A stretch of 64,000 nucleotides of DNA from Planctomycetia bacterium (GTDB lineage: Bacteria; Planctomycetota; Phycisphaerae; UBA1845; Fen-1342): positions 2,912,616 through 2,976,615 of the forward strand of contig CP054190.1 in NCBI GenBank assembly GCA_015709575.1. Direction: 5' to 3'. The position numbers and the translations under genes were made by a program. Positions 26,476-35,120 of the stretch are shown in pieces. The notes beneath the pieces were generated by a model. It searched no databases. It saw nothing but the letters and a program-made list of their open reading frames with translations, and was not told where the DNA came from. Position 1 is the first letter of the stretch. Every line of letters starts with the position of its first letter.

Positions 26476-27314
26476 AGGTTCACGCGGATGACGCCGTCCT
26501 CCGCCTCGTTGAACAGCACCGTCGCCTCCACCCCCGCCATTCGCGACGCCTCGTTCACCAGGTCCTCTGTCATCCCCGCATCCGCCCCGCACGCCCGCAG
26601 GTCGCTCTGCCGCACCTCCAGCACCACCAGCCGCCCGCCAGCCAGCACGCGCATCCCGCTCAGCATCCGCCCCGCCAGCCGCAGCCGCGCCTCGGGGTCC
26701 TGCTGATACAGCGCCTCATACAGCTCCGCCGGCCGCACCCCCGCCGCGCACAGCCGCGCCGCGGACGCGAAAATGCGCGCATCGGCGTTTGAGAAGCGGA
26801 ACCAGCCCGTGTCCGTCGCCAGGCCCACGTACAGCGCCGTGGCCGCCCTTCCGATGGACAACCCGACCGCCGCGGCCCACTCCTCCACGATCAGGCTGGC
26901 CGCCCCGGCCGACGCATCGATGATCCGCAAATCCCCTTCGCGCACGCCGATGTCGTCCGACGTGGCGTGATGATCCAGCACCAGCGTCGGCGGCGCGCTG
27001 CGCAGGAACTCCGCCGCCGGCTCCAACTGGGCGAATGAGCAGGTATCCACGATCACCACGCAGTCGCACCCGGACTGTAGCGCAGCGCCGTCCGCGGTCC
27101 AGCTCCGCCAACCGGCCGTGTCGCGGAGAATCTCGTAGCGGCGCGGATAGTCGTCAAACAGCGCGCACTGCGGCGAAAGACCCAGTTCAGTCACCACCGC
27201 CGCGCAGCCCGCCAGCGTCCCCAGCGCGTCTCCGTCGGGCCGCAGGTGAGAAAGAAGCAACGGCCGCTGGAATCGCTTCAGCCACGGCAGGATGTGTGCA
27301 TAGGCGGCATTCAT
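26322..27314 (-). CDS. nrnA: DHH/DHHA1 phosphoesterase, NrnA-like oligoribonuclease / pAp phosphatase
   Basis: This 330-residue enzyme degrades short RNA oligonucleotides and dephosphorylates pAp. ATG 27314 starts at MNAAYAHILPWLKRF. The metal-binding motifs are SHLRPDGDALG, VDTCSFAQLEP and the eponymous DHHATSD (around residue 100). The C-terminal DHHA1 domain carries the substrate-binding RQFGGGGHVRAAG. Length and motif order are those of the family. Its 3' end has been duplicated about 1.1 kb downstream. A frame extension to 27416 is unlikely because it has no start signals. Confidence 0.9.
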   Translation of the reverse strand: MNAAYAHILPWLKRFQRPLLLSHLRPDGDALGTLAGCAAVVTELGLSPQCALFDDYPRRYEILRDTAGWRSWTADGAALQSGCDCVVIVDTCSFAQLEPAAEFLRSAPPTLVLDHHATSDDIGVREGDLRIIDASAGAASLIVEEWAAAVGLSIGRAATALYVGLATDTGWFRFSNADARIFASAARLCAAGVRPAELYEALYQQDPEARLRLAGRMLSGMRVLAGGRLVVLEVRQSDLRACGADAGMTEDLVNEASRMAGVEATVLFNEAEDGVIRVNLRSRRSLDVAAIARQFGGGGHVRAAGARQRGDWKEVTERVIAAVSAGLKGG

Positions 27315-27382
27315 GCTGCGAATTCTACGCGCCCGCGGGCAGCGCGACCCATCCGGCGCAAAGGTGCAAGTAGGATGCGGAT

Positions 27383-29140
27383 ATGCAGCCGCCGGCGTCG
27401 GAATCCGCCCGATCACGACCCGCCCGCCATGGGCCGTCGTTGCGCACCCTGGTGCTGATTGCGCTGGGGTTGGGGATCCTGGCGCGGCTGGTGCGATATG
27501 GGCTGAATTTTCCGCTCTGGGGCGATGAGGCCTTCGTCGCCGTGGATTTTCTGGCGCGCGGCTTCGTGGAAATGCTCGAACCGCTCACCTACCGCCAGAT
27601 TGTGCCACTGGGCTACATGTGGGCGACATTGTGCATCACGCTCGTCGCGGGACTGGATGAATACGCTCTGCGGCTGCTGCCGACTGGCGCCGGCATCGCG
27701 GCGCTGTGGCTCTTCTGGCGATTTTGTCGCCGGCAGCTGGATGTGCGTTCCGCCCTTTTGGCACTGGCTTTCCTCGCGCCTGCGTACTATCCCATCCGCC
27801 ACGCCGTTGAGTGCAAGCCCTATTCCACCGACCTGCTTGTCGCCCTGTTGCTGCTGATGACTGCCACGATCGTGCTGAAGCGCCCGCTGTCGCCGGTCGG
27901 CTGGATTCTGCTCGCAATCGGCGCCGCGCTGGCGCCGTGGTGCTCCTACCCATCCGCGTTCCTGCTGGCGGGAATCGTGACGACGCTCGCGATCTGCCGC
28001 ACTCGCTCGTGGAACAATGCGAACTGGCTCGCGATTGCGGGCATTGGTGCGATCGCACTGGCGAGTTTCACGTGGAACTACTTTTGCTACGCGAAACCAC
28101 AGGCCGCCGCCGCCATCGGCATCACCGCCACGCAGATGTGGGATGAGTCCTTTCCGCCGATCCGCAAGCCGTGGCTGCTGCCGTTGTGGCTGATCACGAC
28201 GCACGTCGGGAATCTCGTGGCGTACCCGGTCGGGGCGAAGAACGGCGGCAGCGTCCTCACCGCGGTGCTGATCGTGATCGGAGCGATGCGGCTATGGCGG
28301 GTGAATCGCCCGCTGATGGTGCTGCTGCTGTCACCGCTGCCGTTCAATCTCGTCGCAGCGGCGCTGGAAAAATACCCCTATGGAAGCACCGTGCGCACGT
28401 CGATGTACCTCGCGCCGTCGTTCTGCCTGCTGGCGGGGGTCGGGTTGCTGGCGGTGCTGCGGAGATGGCTGCAACCGCAGGCGCGGCGGCGCGGCGTGCA
28501 GGTCGCAGTGTTGAGCCTGTGCGCGATTGCACCGGCGTTGATCGTGATGGATGCGATCACCCCCTACAAGAAGCGGGCGAATTACGAAGCGCGGCGCGTC
28601 GTCCGTGCGCTGGCAGATGAGATTCGCGCGGAGGATCGCGTGCTCGTGCTCAACGCGCTGTCGCCGGACGGTGAACTGCCGTTCATTCAGCCGTGGCGAG
28701 GTGACGGGGCGCAGTTCATCTACTACCTGTCGCTGTACGTGGAGCCGAAGCTGCGCAGCGCGGGAGCGGCGATCCCGCCGGGCGCCCGCGCGCTCGACCC
28801 GGAGCGCGGGCGGATTCTGTGGGGGCCGTCGCAGCGCGACGTGATTCGGACCGTGCAGACGCCGAGCACGCCGAACATCGACGCGCTCCCCGCGCGCCAC
28901 CGCGTAACGACATGGGCGCTGTTCTTCGGCGGGGCGGAGTTCGCGAAACACTACGACAGCGCTGCGATTGATGCGTTTGTCGCCGGAATCAGCAACGAGC
29001 TTGGCCCCGCAGCGCACACCACGCACGTCCTGCAGCGCAAGCGCGATCGCAGCGGGACGGAGTTGAACTGGCAGGCGATTGAGGTTTACCGGTTCGGGGC
29101 CGCCGCCGCGGTCGAGAGCGGGGCCGCGCGCGGCTCGTAG
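27383..29140 (+). CDS. GT39-like polytopic membrane glycosyltransferase
   Basis: This 585-residue integral membrane protein has a short cytoplasmic start, about ten to twelve hydrophobic helices and a C-terminal soluble portion of about 170 residues. The first loop has the acidic motif PLWGDEAFVAVDF, matching the catalytic region of GT-C transferases, which attach sugars from polyprenyl phosphate. The ATG at 27383 diverges from nrnA with 68 bases between starts. Its 3' end overlaps the end of the wzt gene by 55 bases tail to tail. It is probably part of the surface polysaccharide locus that follows. Confidence 0.78.
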   Translation: MQPPASESARSRPARHGPSLRTLVLIALGLGILARLVRYGLNFPLWGDEAFVAVDFLARGFVEMLEPLTYRQIVPLGYMWATLCITLVAGLDEYALRLLPTGAGIAALWLFWRFCRRQLDVRSALLALAFLAPAYYPIRHAVECKPYSTDLLVALLLLMTATIVLKRPLSPVGWILLAIGAALAPWCSYPSAFLLAGIVTTLAICRTRSWNNANWLAIAGIGAIALASFTWNYFCYAKPQAAAAIGITATQMWDESFPPIRKPWLLPLWLITTHVGNLVAYPVGAKNGGSVLTAVLIVIGAMRLWRVNRPLMVLLLSPLPFNLVAAALEKYPYGSTVRTSMYLAPSFCLLAGVGLLAVLRRWLQPQARRRGVQVAVLSLCAIAPALIVMDAITPYKKRANYEARRVVRALADEIRAEDRVLVLNALSPDGELPFIQPWRGDGAQFIYYLSLYVEPKLRSAGAAIPPGARALDPERGRILWGPSQRDVIRTVQTPSTPNIDALPARHRVTTWALFFGGAEFAKHYDSAAIDAFVAGISNELGPAAHTTHVLQRKRDRSGTELNWQAIEVYRFGAAAAVESGAARGS

Positions 29141-30510
29141 GCCGCCACGTCGCATTCGCACGGCAGCCGCGCTGCGCCGACGAAGTCCGCCGCGCCCTCC
29201 GCCATCACCTGCACCCGCGCGACGGCGCTGAGCCGGTCGAAGACGTGCCCCTCTCCCGCGGCGTCACCATAGCCGACGTCGAGCGTGTGCTCGTCCACGC
29301 CCAGCCCCGGACCGACGACGAAACGGGCGTGGCTCCACGCGCCAGCGCGCAGGCGGATGGTGCGGCGCTGGAGCAGGTGCTGGTTCGTGCCCCAGACAAC
29401 GACGCCGAGACGGTTGGTGATTTGCAGGCTGACGGTGGCGCGCTCAACGTTGTCGCGAACGCGGGCCAGTACGTCCACGGTGAGGCGGTCGTCGCGGGCG
29501 AACTGCTCGCGCGCCGCGCCGTCGCTGCCGCTGACGCGCACCGCGACGATCTCGACCGCCCCGGTGCCGATGCGCCCGCCGGTGAATGCCGCCACCCGCG
29601 CAATGGCGTTCTCATCAAAGAGGTCGGCCAGCCGCGCGGGAAGCTCCGATCGCAGCGCCGCGCAACGCGAACGAAAAACCACGTGTCGGTCAGCGCTGCC
29701 GGCCGGATCGCCGACTGCGACTGAAGACCCGGTCGAGCCGGCCGGATCACGCGGCGCGAGGTTGCGGGCGGCGCCGCCGGGGGACATCGCCTCCAGGTAG
29801 ACATCGGTGGCGGCGCGCGCGTCGCCCAGGAAGCGGGGCTGACCGTGGTGCAGGTAAAGCGCCTGGTCGCAATACTTGCGGATGGCGCCGAGGTCATGGC
29901 TGACAAACAGGACGGTACAGCCGCGGGCGCGCATCTGGTCGATGCGCTGAAAGCACTTCTGGGCGAAATACACGTCACCGACGGATAGCGCCTCGTCGAT
30001 GATGAACACGTCCGGCTCGACGTGCGCAAAGATCGCGAACGCCAGGCGCACCAGCATCCCCGACGAATAGAACTTGATGGGCTGGTCGATGTAGGCGTGA
30101 ATGTCGGCGAAGGCGATCATCTGCTCCTGCCGCGCGCGCACGAACTCCTCATCAAAGCCCAGCAGGCGGGCGCTCTTGGCGATGTTGGCGCGGCCGGACA
30201 GTTCCGGCGAAAAACCGGTGCCCAGCTCCAGCAGGCTGGTGACGCGGCCGTCGATGCGGAACGAGCCGCTGGTGGGGAACATCACGCGGGTGAGGATTTT
30301 GAGCAGCGTGCTTTTGCCCGAGCCGTTCGGGCCGATGATGCCGAAAAACTCGCCGCTGGTCATGGAGAAGGAGACGTTATCCAGGGCGGTGAACAGCGTG
30401 TGGCGCGTGACCGCGCCGAGAGTGAGCCATTCCGCCAGGCGCGCCGCCGGGCGCGGATACATGCGGAAGCGCTTGGTGAGCCGCTCGACCTGTACCTTGG
30501 GAGTACTCAT
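29086..30510 (-). CDS. wzt: Polysaccharide ABC exporter, ATP-binding subunit with C-terminal sugar-recognition domain (Wzt-like)
   Basis: This 474-residue protein powers export of an undecaprenyl-linked polysaccharide. Walker A is GPNGSGKST, the Q-loop region is LLELGTGFSPELSG, the signature is YSSGMLVRLAFA, and Walker B is DVFIIDEALSVGD; all belong to the Wzt/TagH group. About 200 further residues form a beta-rich C-terminal domain (VSLQITNRLGVVVWGTNQ), as in Wzt proteins that recognise the finished chain end. The ATG at 30510 overlaps the permease stop (ATGA). The C-terminal domain implies a specific, probably capped, polymer. Confidence 0.9.
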   Translation of the reverse strand: MSTPKVQVERLTKRFRMYPRPAARLAEWLTLGAVTRHTLFTALDNVSFSMTSGEFFGIIGPNGSGKSTLLKILTRVMFPTSGSFRIDGRVTSLLELGTGFSPELSGRANIAKSARLLGFDEEFVRARQEQMIAFADIHAYIDQPIKFYSSGMLVRLAFAIFAHVEPDVFIIDEALSVGDVYFAQKCFQRIDQMRARGCTVLFVSHDLGAIRKYCDQALYLHHGQPRFLGDARAATDVYLEAMSPGGAARNLAPRDPAGSTGSSVAVGDPAGSADRHVVFRSRCAALRSELPARLADLFDENAIARVAAFTGGRIGTGAVEIVAVRVSGSDGAAREQFARDDRLTVDVLARVRDNVERATVSLQITNRLGVVVWGTNQHLLQRRTIRLRAGAWSHARFVVGPGLGVDEHTLDVGYGDAAGEGHVFDRLSAVARVQVMAEGAADFVGAARLPCECDVAAYEPRAAPLSTAAAAPNR

Positions 30511-31319
30511 AGCGCGTCGCGAATCTCCCCGCGCAGCCGGCGCAGCGCCGCGTAGCCGGCGGCGTTGGCGGCCAGCGCCAGCAGCAGGCACGCGGTCCAC
30601 GTCCCGATGGGCACGATTCCGTGCTCGAAGATGCTGATGTGGAAGCAGCGGATGAAGGGATAGGCGGGGTTCAGCGTCAGCAACCAGCGCAGACGCTCCA
30701 GCCCTGACACGTCAAAGATGCTCTCCAGGTAAACGACCGGCGTCAGCCAGAACCACAGCAGCAGCACGACGTTCATCAGCGGCTGCACGTCGCGGAAAAA
30801 CACGTTGACGCAACTCAGCAGCAGCCCCAGCCCAAGGGCGAACGCGATGAACAGCGCCAGCGCGGGCAGGGCCTGCAGCCACTCGGCATACGGGCCATAC
30901 CCCAACAGCACGGCCACCACGCCGAACAGCCCCATCGCGACCAGCGCGGAGAAGAAACCCGCCGCCGCGTCGGTGGTGACAAACACCTGCTCGGGAATGG
31001 GCAGCTTCTTGAGGTACCCGGCGTGACCGACCAGGCTGCCGACGCCACGCGCCAGCGTGTCGGCGAAGGCGTTCCACGGCAGCAGGCCGCTGCACAGGTA
31101 GACGACGAAGGCCAGGTGCGAGGCGAGGCCGGGGATCTGCCGCTCCTCGAGCCGCTGGCGCATCAGCACGCTGAAGACGGTTGAAAAAACAATGATCTGG
31201 GCGAGCGGCACGAGCACGTTCCACAGGTAGCCGCCGACGCTGCCGGCGTAGCGGGTGCGCAGCTCATGCAGCGCGTTGCGGACGATCAAGCCGCGGAATC
31301 GCCACAGGTTTATGACCAT
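30507..31319 (-). CDS. wzm: Polysaccharide ABC exporter, permease subunit (Wzm-like)
   Basis: This 270-residue ABC-2 type permease has six hydrophobic helices and the N-terminal amphipathic segment (LIVRNALHELRTRYAGSVGGYLWNVL) typical of Wzm/TagG. It forms the channel for the polymer with the ATPase downstream. The gene overlaps the upstream methyltransferase-like gene by 10 bases and the wzt gene by 4, so the three are translated as one unit. The sequence ends in a basic tail (LRRLRGEIRDAL). Confidence 0.9.
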   Translation of the reverse strand: MVINLWRFRGLIVRNALHELRTRYAGSVGGYLWNVLVPLAQIIVFSTVFSVLMRQRLEERQIPGLASHLAFVVYLCSGLLPWNAFADTLARGVGSLVGHAGYLKKLPIPEQVFVTTDAAAGFFSALVAMGLFGVVAVLLGYGPYAEWLQALPALALFIAFALGLGLLLSCVNVFFRDVQPLMNVVLLLWFWLTPVVYLESIFDVSGLERLRWLLTLNPAYPFIRCFHISIFEHGIVPIGTWTACLLLALAANAAGYAALRRLRGEIRDAL

Positions 31320-32026
31320 GTGCGCCCCGCGGCGGCGTGCAGCGCGACCGCCCAGCCGGCGGTTTCGTCGTGAGCCAGCAGTTCAATCGCCGGATCCGAT
31401 CGCAAGTGGACGAAGCTGCGATGATGTTTGACGTGGTTGATGTCATCGAGAAACAGGCCGAAAACGGCCTCGCCCATCAGCCGGCGGACCTCGCGATACT
31501 CCAGCCAGCCGATGCCGCCGGCCGAATCCAGCGCAATCAGCGGGCGCTTCTCGCGCAATCGCGGCAACAGCCGCTCCAGCCACGCCTCGGGAATGATCTC
31601 GACCGCCTGTCCGGTCCCGCCCGCGCCGCCGACCTCGGCCAGGTACGCCTCGACCGGGGTGTCGGAGTCAATGAACAGCTCTCCGCGAGCGGCCGGTTCG
31701 CGAAGGAGCGCATCGTCGCGGATGAACGCTTCCGCGGCGCAGCGGTCCACCGACAGACCCCACAGGCAATGCACGTGCGGCGCGTGAAGCAGGTTGGCGA
31801 CGGCATCGGCGTAATGAACCGGCGACGCTTCGATGGTGTAGAACACTTCCGGCGGCGCGTCGGCCGTGGCTTCAAGAATCAGGCGCGTGGTGCCCAGTCC
31901 GAGGTAGGTGCCGGTTTCGACCACCGCCTGCGGGCGCAGGCGCTGCACCAGCCCCTGAAGCGCCTCTACCAGCCGCTCGCTGCGGGCCACCGAAATGCCG
32001 TGCTCGGTCGGGCGTCGTACGCTCAT
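31310..32026 (-). CDS. Class I SAM methyltransferase-like protein of the polysaccharide locus
   Basis: This 238-residue protein starts at ATG 32026. The VVETGTYLGLGTTRLILEA segment is a Rossmann motif I with the ETGTYLG pattern seen in cephalosporin hydroxylase/TylF-like and other sugar-modifying methyltransferases. A second motif, FYTIEASP, ends beta-2, and LIALDSAGGIGWLEY is motif IV-like. The substrate is unknown. Placement directly before wzm/wzt suggests that it modifies or caps the exported glycan, a common terminating signal read by Wzt C-terminal domains. That link is inference. Confidence 0.7.
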   Translation of the reverse strand: MSVRRPTEHGISVARSERLVEALQGLVQRLRPQAVVETGTYLGLGTTRLILEATADAPPEVFYTIEASPVHYADAVANLLHAPHVHCLWGLSVDRCAAEAFIRDDALLREPAARGELFIDSDTPVEAYLAEVGGAGGTGQAVEIIPEAWLERLLPRLREKRPLIALDSAGGIGWLEYREVRRLMGEAVFGLFLDDINHVKHHRSFVHLRSDPAIELLAHDETAGWAVALHAAAGRTWS

Positions 32027-32051
32027 CGGCGCGCTCCTTCGCGAGGGTCGA

Positions 32052-33068
32052 TCATCCGTGGCGGGTCGGACCTGCGGCGCAAGTGGGGTTATAGCCGCGC
32101 TCGATGGCGAGCGAATCGCTTTTTCGCAGCGGTTCGACGAGCCGCCGGACAAGGCGCTTGATCCGGCTGCTGAGCCGGCCGTTCAGGAAGAACGGCGAAT
32201 ACTGGCGCAACATCAGGTAGCAGCGGCGGCCGGGCGGGCCGTGGCGGCGCAGGGTGGTCCAGATCGCGCGCCAGTAACGATCCGACTTGCGCGAGAAGAG
32301 CAGGTCGCGGCGATTGTCCACCAGCGGCTTTTCCAGGATGTGGTTGTAGAGCACACTCCGCAGTGCGATGACCGGTACGAAGCCCACCTCGCGCGCCCGC
32401 AGGACGAGGTCGGAGTCGGCGTGATACTGCGGCATGTTGCGCTCGTCGTAGAAGCCGACGCGCTCGAAGACGGCCCGCGGCAGCAGCACGCCGTTGCCGG
32501 GCATTGTGTCCACCGGCAACGGATCGGGCAGTTCGCCGCGGATGTCCTCCCAGCGGCGGCCGGCATGATTCAACGCAAACAACTCGCCGCCGCGGCACAC
32601 CACGCGCGTCCCAAGCGACCACACTTCGTGCGGCCGGTCTTCGCAGTGCAGGCGACAGCCGACGATGTAACGTGGATCGCGCCGGGCGACGCGCACCAGC
32701 TCATCGATGAACCCCGGCTCCATCACGCAATCGTCGTTGATCGTGAGGATGTAGTCCGCGCCGCGGCGCAGCGCATGACGAACACCCAGGTTCGTTCCGC
32801 CGGACCACCACAGCGTTCCATCGCCGATCACGACCTCGACATCCGGATGCGCAGCCCGGATGGCGGCGGCGGTGCCGTCGGTGGAGCCATCGTCCACGAC
32901 GACGACGGAGCGATTCGGGTAGGTCAGCCGGGCGAAGTTGTCGCAGAAGCGCAGCGTCTTGTCGCGACGATTGTGCGCCGGCACGACCGCGCAGACGCGG
33001 GGCAGCGCGCCGGAGGGCGGAGACTCATGCGCGGCTCTCATCGCGTCCATCGGCTCCGGGTTCATCAT
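32052..33068 (-). CDS. Family 2 glycosyltransferase
   Basis: This 338-residue GT-A enzyme transfers a nucleotide-activated sugar on the cytoplasmic side. The nucleotide-binding motif VVVDDGSTDGT follows VCAVVPAHNRR, a DxD-like LTINDDCVMEPGF lies near residue 110, and the acceptor region has MPGNGVLLPRAVFERVGFYDE and YHADSDLVLRARE, as in rhamnosyltransferase-like GT2 proteins. ATG 33068 overlaps the stop of the upstream GT4 gene (ATGA). A much longer in-frame extension into that gene is a shadow. It belongs to the polysaccharide operon. Confidence 0.9.
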   Translation of the reverse strand: MMNPEPMDAMRAAHESPPSGALPRVCAVVPAHNRRDKTLRFCDNFARLTYPNRSVVVVDDGSTDGTAAAIRAAHPDVEVVIGDGTLWWSGGTNLGVRHALRRGADYILTINDDCVMEPGFIDELVRVARRDPRYIVGCRLHCEDRPHEVWSLGTRVVCRGGELFALNHAGRRWEDIRGELPDPLPVDTMPGNGVLLPRAVFERVGFYDERNMPQYHADSDLVLRAREVGFVPVIALRSVLYNHILEKPLVDNRRDLLFSRKSDRYWRAIWTTLRRHGPPGRRCYLMLRQYSPFFLNGRLSSRIKRLVRRLVEPLRKSDSLAIERGYNPTCAAGPTRHG

Positions 33069-35080
33069 GCGCGCGTCAGGCGCCGCCACCAGCGCTCTCC
33101 CTGCACCCGCCACGCGCCGGGCAGAATTCGGCTGGCCGGCTTGAGCAATGGCTTGAGGCGGCGCAGCCAGCCGCCCGTCGGGCGGCCGTCGGGCAGGTGA
33201 ATGACCTCGACACCGCACGCCGCGGCGGCAGCGCGCTCGGCAAACGGGATGCGGCTGACGTCGCAGACGGCGAACGTGCGGCGAATGTGGCAGAGCCGGC
33301 CGGACTGGCGCGCCAGGCGCACCAATCGAATGCGCCAATCCGCGCCGCACGCATGCAGGAGCGCAGCGCCCTCCGCCCAGGCCGCGAGAAGTCGCGGGCG
33401 GACAAAGAGCATCTCGGCGTGAATAAAGCCGTGCAACAGCCAGCGGCCGTCGCCCAGTTCGCGCAGCCGTGCGACGCTGCGAACCGGCTCCGAGCCGATC
33501 CGCTGCCATGCTTCCCCCAGCAGCACCGGCGAATCGGCATCGCGGGACGCAGCGTCAGCGAGCGACATCAGCGCCGTCGGCGTCAAGCTGGAGCGCCCCG
33601 CGATCATCTCGCCGACCAGGTCGAGCCGCTCGTCGTCGCTGAATCGCGCCAACTGCGGCCACGCGGCCGGACCGCTCTTGCGCTCCACCACGGCACTTAC
33701 GGCAGGAACCATGGCGCTGACGGCGGTCGGCAATGGGCGATCGTCCGGCAGTACAACGCGAATGGCGACGTTCGTATAGCCGTTGCGGAGGATCGAGCGG
33801 ACGGCCGGCTCGATGGCGTCAGGGGCGAGTGTGCCGTTCACCAGCACGCCGATCCGCGGGGAGGCGGGCCGCGGCGCGCTGCCGCCGGGGTCGCTGAAGC
33901 GGGCGGCGGCGGCGGCGAAGATGTCCATGAAGCGCCGCGCGGATGAATCCCACGAGAAGCGCTGCGCCTGCTTGAGGCCGCGCGCGGCGAGGTCGACGCG
34001 CAGGGCGGGATCGCGCATCAGGCGCTGCATCGCGGCCGTCAGCGCTGCGGCGTCGTCACACGGAACGAACAGCGCCGCATCGCCGCAGATTTCGCGCAGC
34101 GGCGGGAGGTCGGAGCAGACGATCGGGCATCCCATCGCCAGCGCTTCCACCGCGGGCATGCCGAATCCTTCAAAGCGGGTCGGCATGACCAGCGCGGCGG
34201 CGCGGTGGTAGAGCGTGCGCAGCTCCGCGATGGCGAGATCCTCGTAGACGCGGGCATGAGACTGCAGCCCGCGCCGGCAAATCTCGTTGCGAAGTGGGAA
34301 ACCGCCGTCGATCTCGAAGCCCGTGAAGACCAGGTGCGGTGCGGACGCAGGATCGGCGGCCCGCATCCGCTCCAGCCCGTCGAGCAGCAGCGCGTGGTTC
34401 TTGTGTGGATAGCAATTGGCGGGATAGAAAAAGAACGACTCAGGCAGCGGCTCACGCGACCAGGTATCCTCGCCGAACGGCCGGTCATGCCGCGTGAGCC
34501 CACTCTGCGGCGCGTTGTACACGACCTCGACGCGCTGCGGATCGAGGCTGAAGCGCTCGATCATCGTCCGGCGGCAGAACTCCGAGATGGTGACGAGGGT
34601 GGTTGCGCTGCGGCAGATCTCGGGATAGATCTCGCGCCGTGCGGCCAGGTCGCCGGGGCTGAAATACTGCGGGTAAAAGTGCTCCTGAATGTCGTGCAGA
34701 ATCGCCACGGTCGGGCGATCGTAGATGCGCGGCTGGAGGTTGTTCAGCGGGCCGAAAAAGAGGTCGAACGCGTCGAGGTGGTCGAAGATTTCCTCTTCGC
34801 AGGCCACCTCGATGACGCGGACGCGCGGCGCGCCGTTCCCGGAGGCGAAGTGCGCGCGAGCGGGCGGAGCGGTGTCGCCGCTCCCGGCCGGATGTTCCGC
34901 CGCGCCGCGCGGTTGCAGTGCCGACAAACCGCGGATCACGTCCATGGCGAGCGGATGCGCAAAGAGGACGTAGCGGCGCTGCGTGTCGATCGCCAGCAGC
35001 CGATCGATCAGCTCGGCGAAGACATACCTCGCGCCGCCGCCGTGCGTGCGCAGCGGAACCGCATTGACACCGATCCGCAT
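33065..35080 (-). CDS. Family 4 glycosyltransferase with an extra C-terminal domain
   Basis: This 671-residue protein starts at ATG 35080 (MRIGVNAVPLRTHGGGARYVF). The first 400 residues form a GT-B mannosyltransferase-like GT4 unit: the N-terminal Rossmann fold, FYPANCYPHKNHALLLDG, and the donor-binding E-x7-E motif in RFEGFGMPAVEALAMGCP. After a Pro/Ala linker, about 240 residues (GVLVNGTLAPDAIEPAVRSILRNG onward) resemble the start of a GT2 domain but lack an obvious DDGS or DxD, so this half may be inactive or structural. It overlaps the downstream GT2 gene by 4 bases. Confidence 0.85.
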   Translation of the reverse strand: MRIGVNAVPLRTHGGGARYVFAELIDRLLAIDTQRRYVLFAHPLAMDVIRGLSALQPRGAAEHPAGSGDTAPPARAHFASGNGAPRVRVIEVACEEEIFDHLDAFDLFFGPLNNLQPRIYDRPTVAILHDIQEHFYPQYFSPGDLAARREIYPEICRSATTLVTISEFCRRTMIERFSLDPQRVEVVYNAPQSGLTRHDRPFGEDTWSREPLPESFFFYPANCYPHKNHALLLDGLERMRAADPASAPHLVFTGFEIDGGFPLRNEICRRGLQSHARVYEDLAIAELRTLYHRAAALVMPTRFEGFGMPAVEALAMGCPIVCSDLPPLREICGDAALFVPCDDAAALTAAMQRLMRDPALRVDLAARGLKQAQRFSWDSSARRFMDIFAAAAARFSDPGGSAPRPASPRIGVLVNGTLAPDAIEPAVRSILRNGYTNVAIRVVLPDDRPLPTAVSAMVPAVSAVVERKSGPAAWPQLARFSDDERLDLVGEMIAGRSSLTPTALMSLADAASRDADSPVLLGEAWQRIGSEPVRSVARLRELGDGRWLLHGFIHAEMLFVRPRLLAAWAEGAALLHACGADWRIRLVRLARQSGRLCHIRRTFAVCDVSRIPFAERAAAAACGVEVIHLPDGRPTGGWLRRLKPLLKPASRILPGAWRVQGERWWRRLTRA

Positions 35081-35120
35081 GGGCGACGAACGCTCCCGGG
35101 GCCGAACGGCAAACAAGCGG

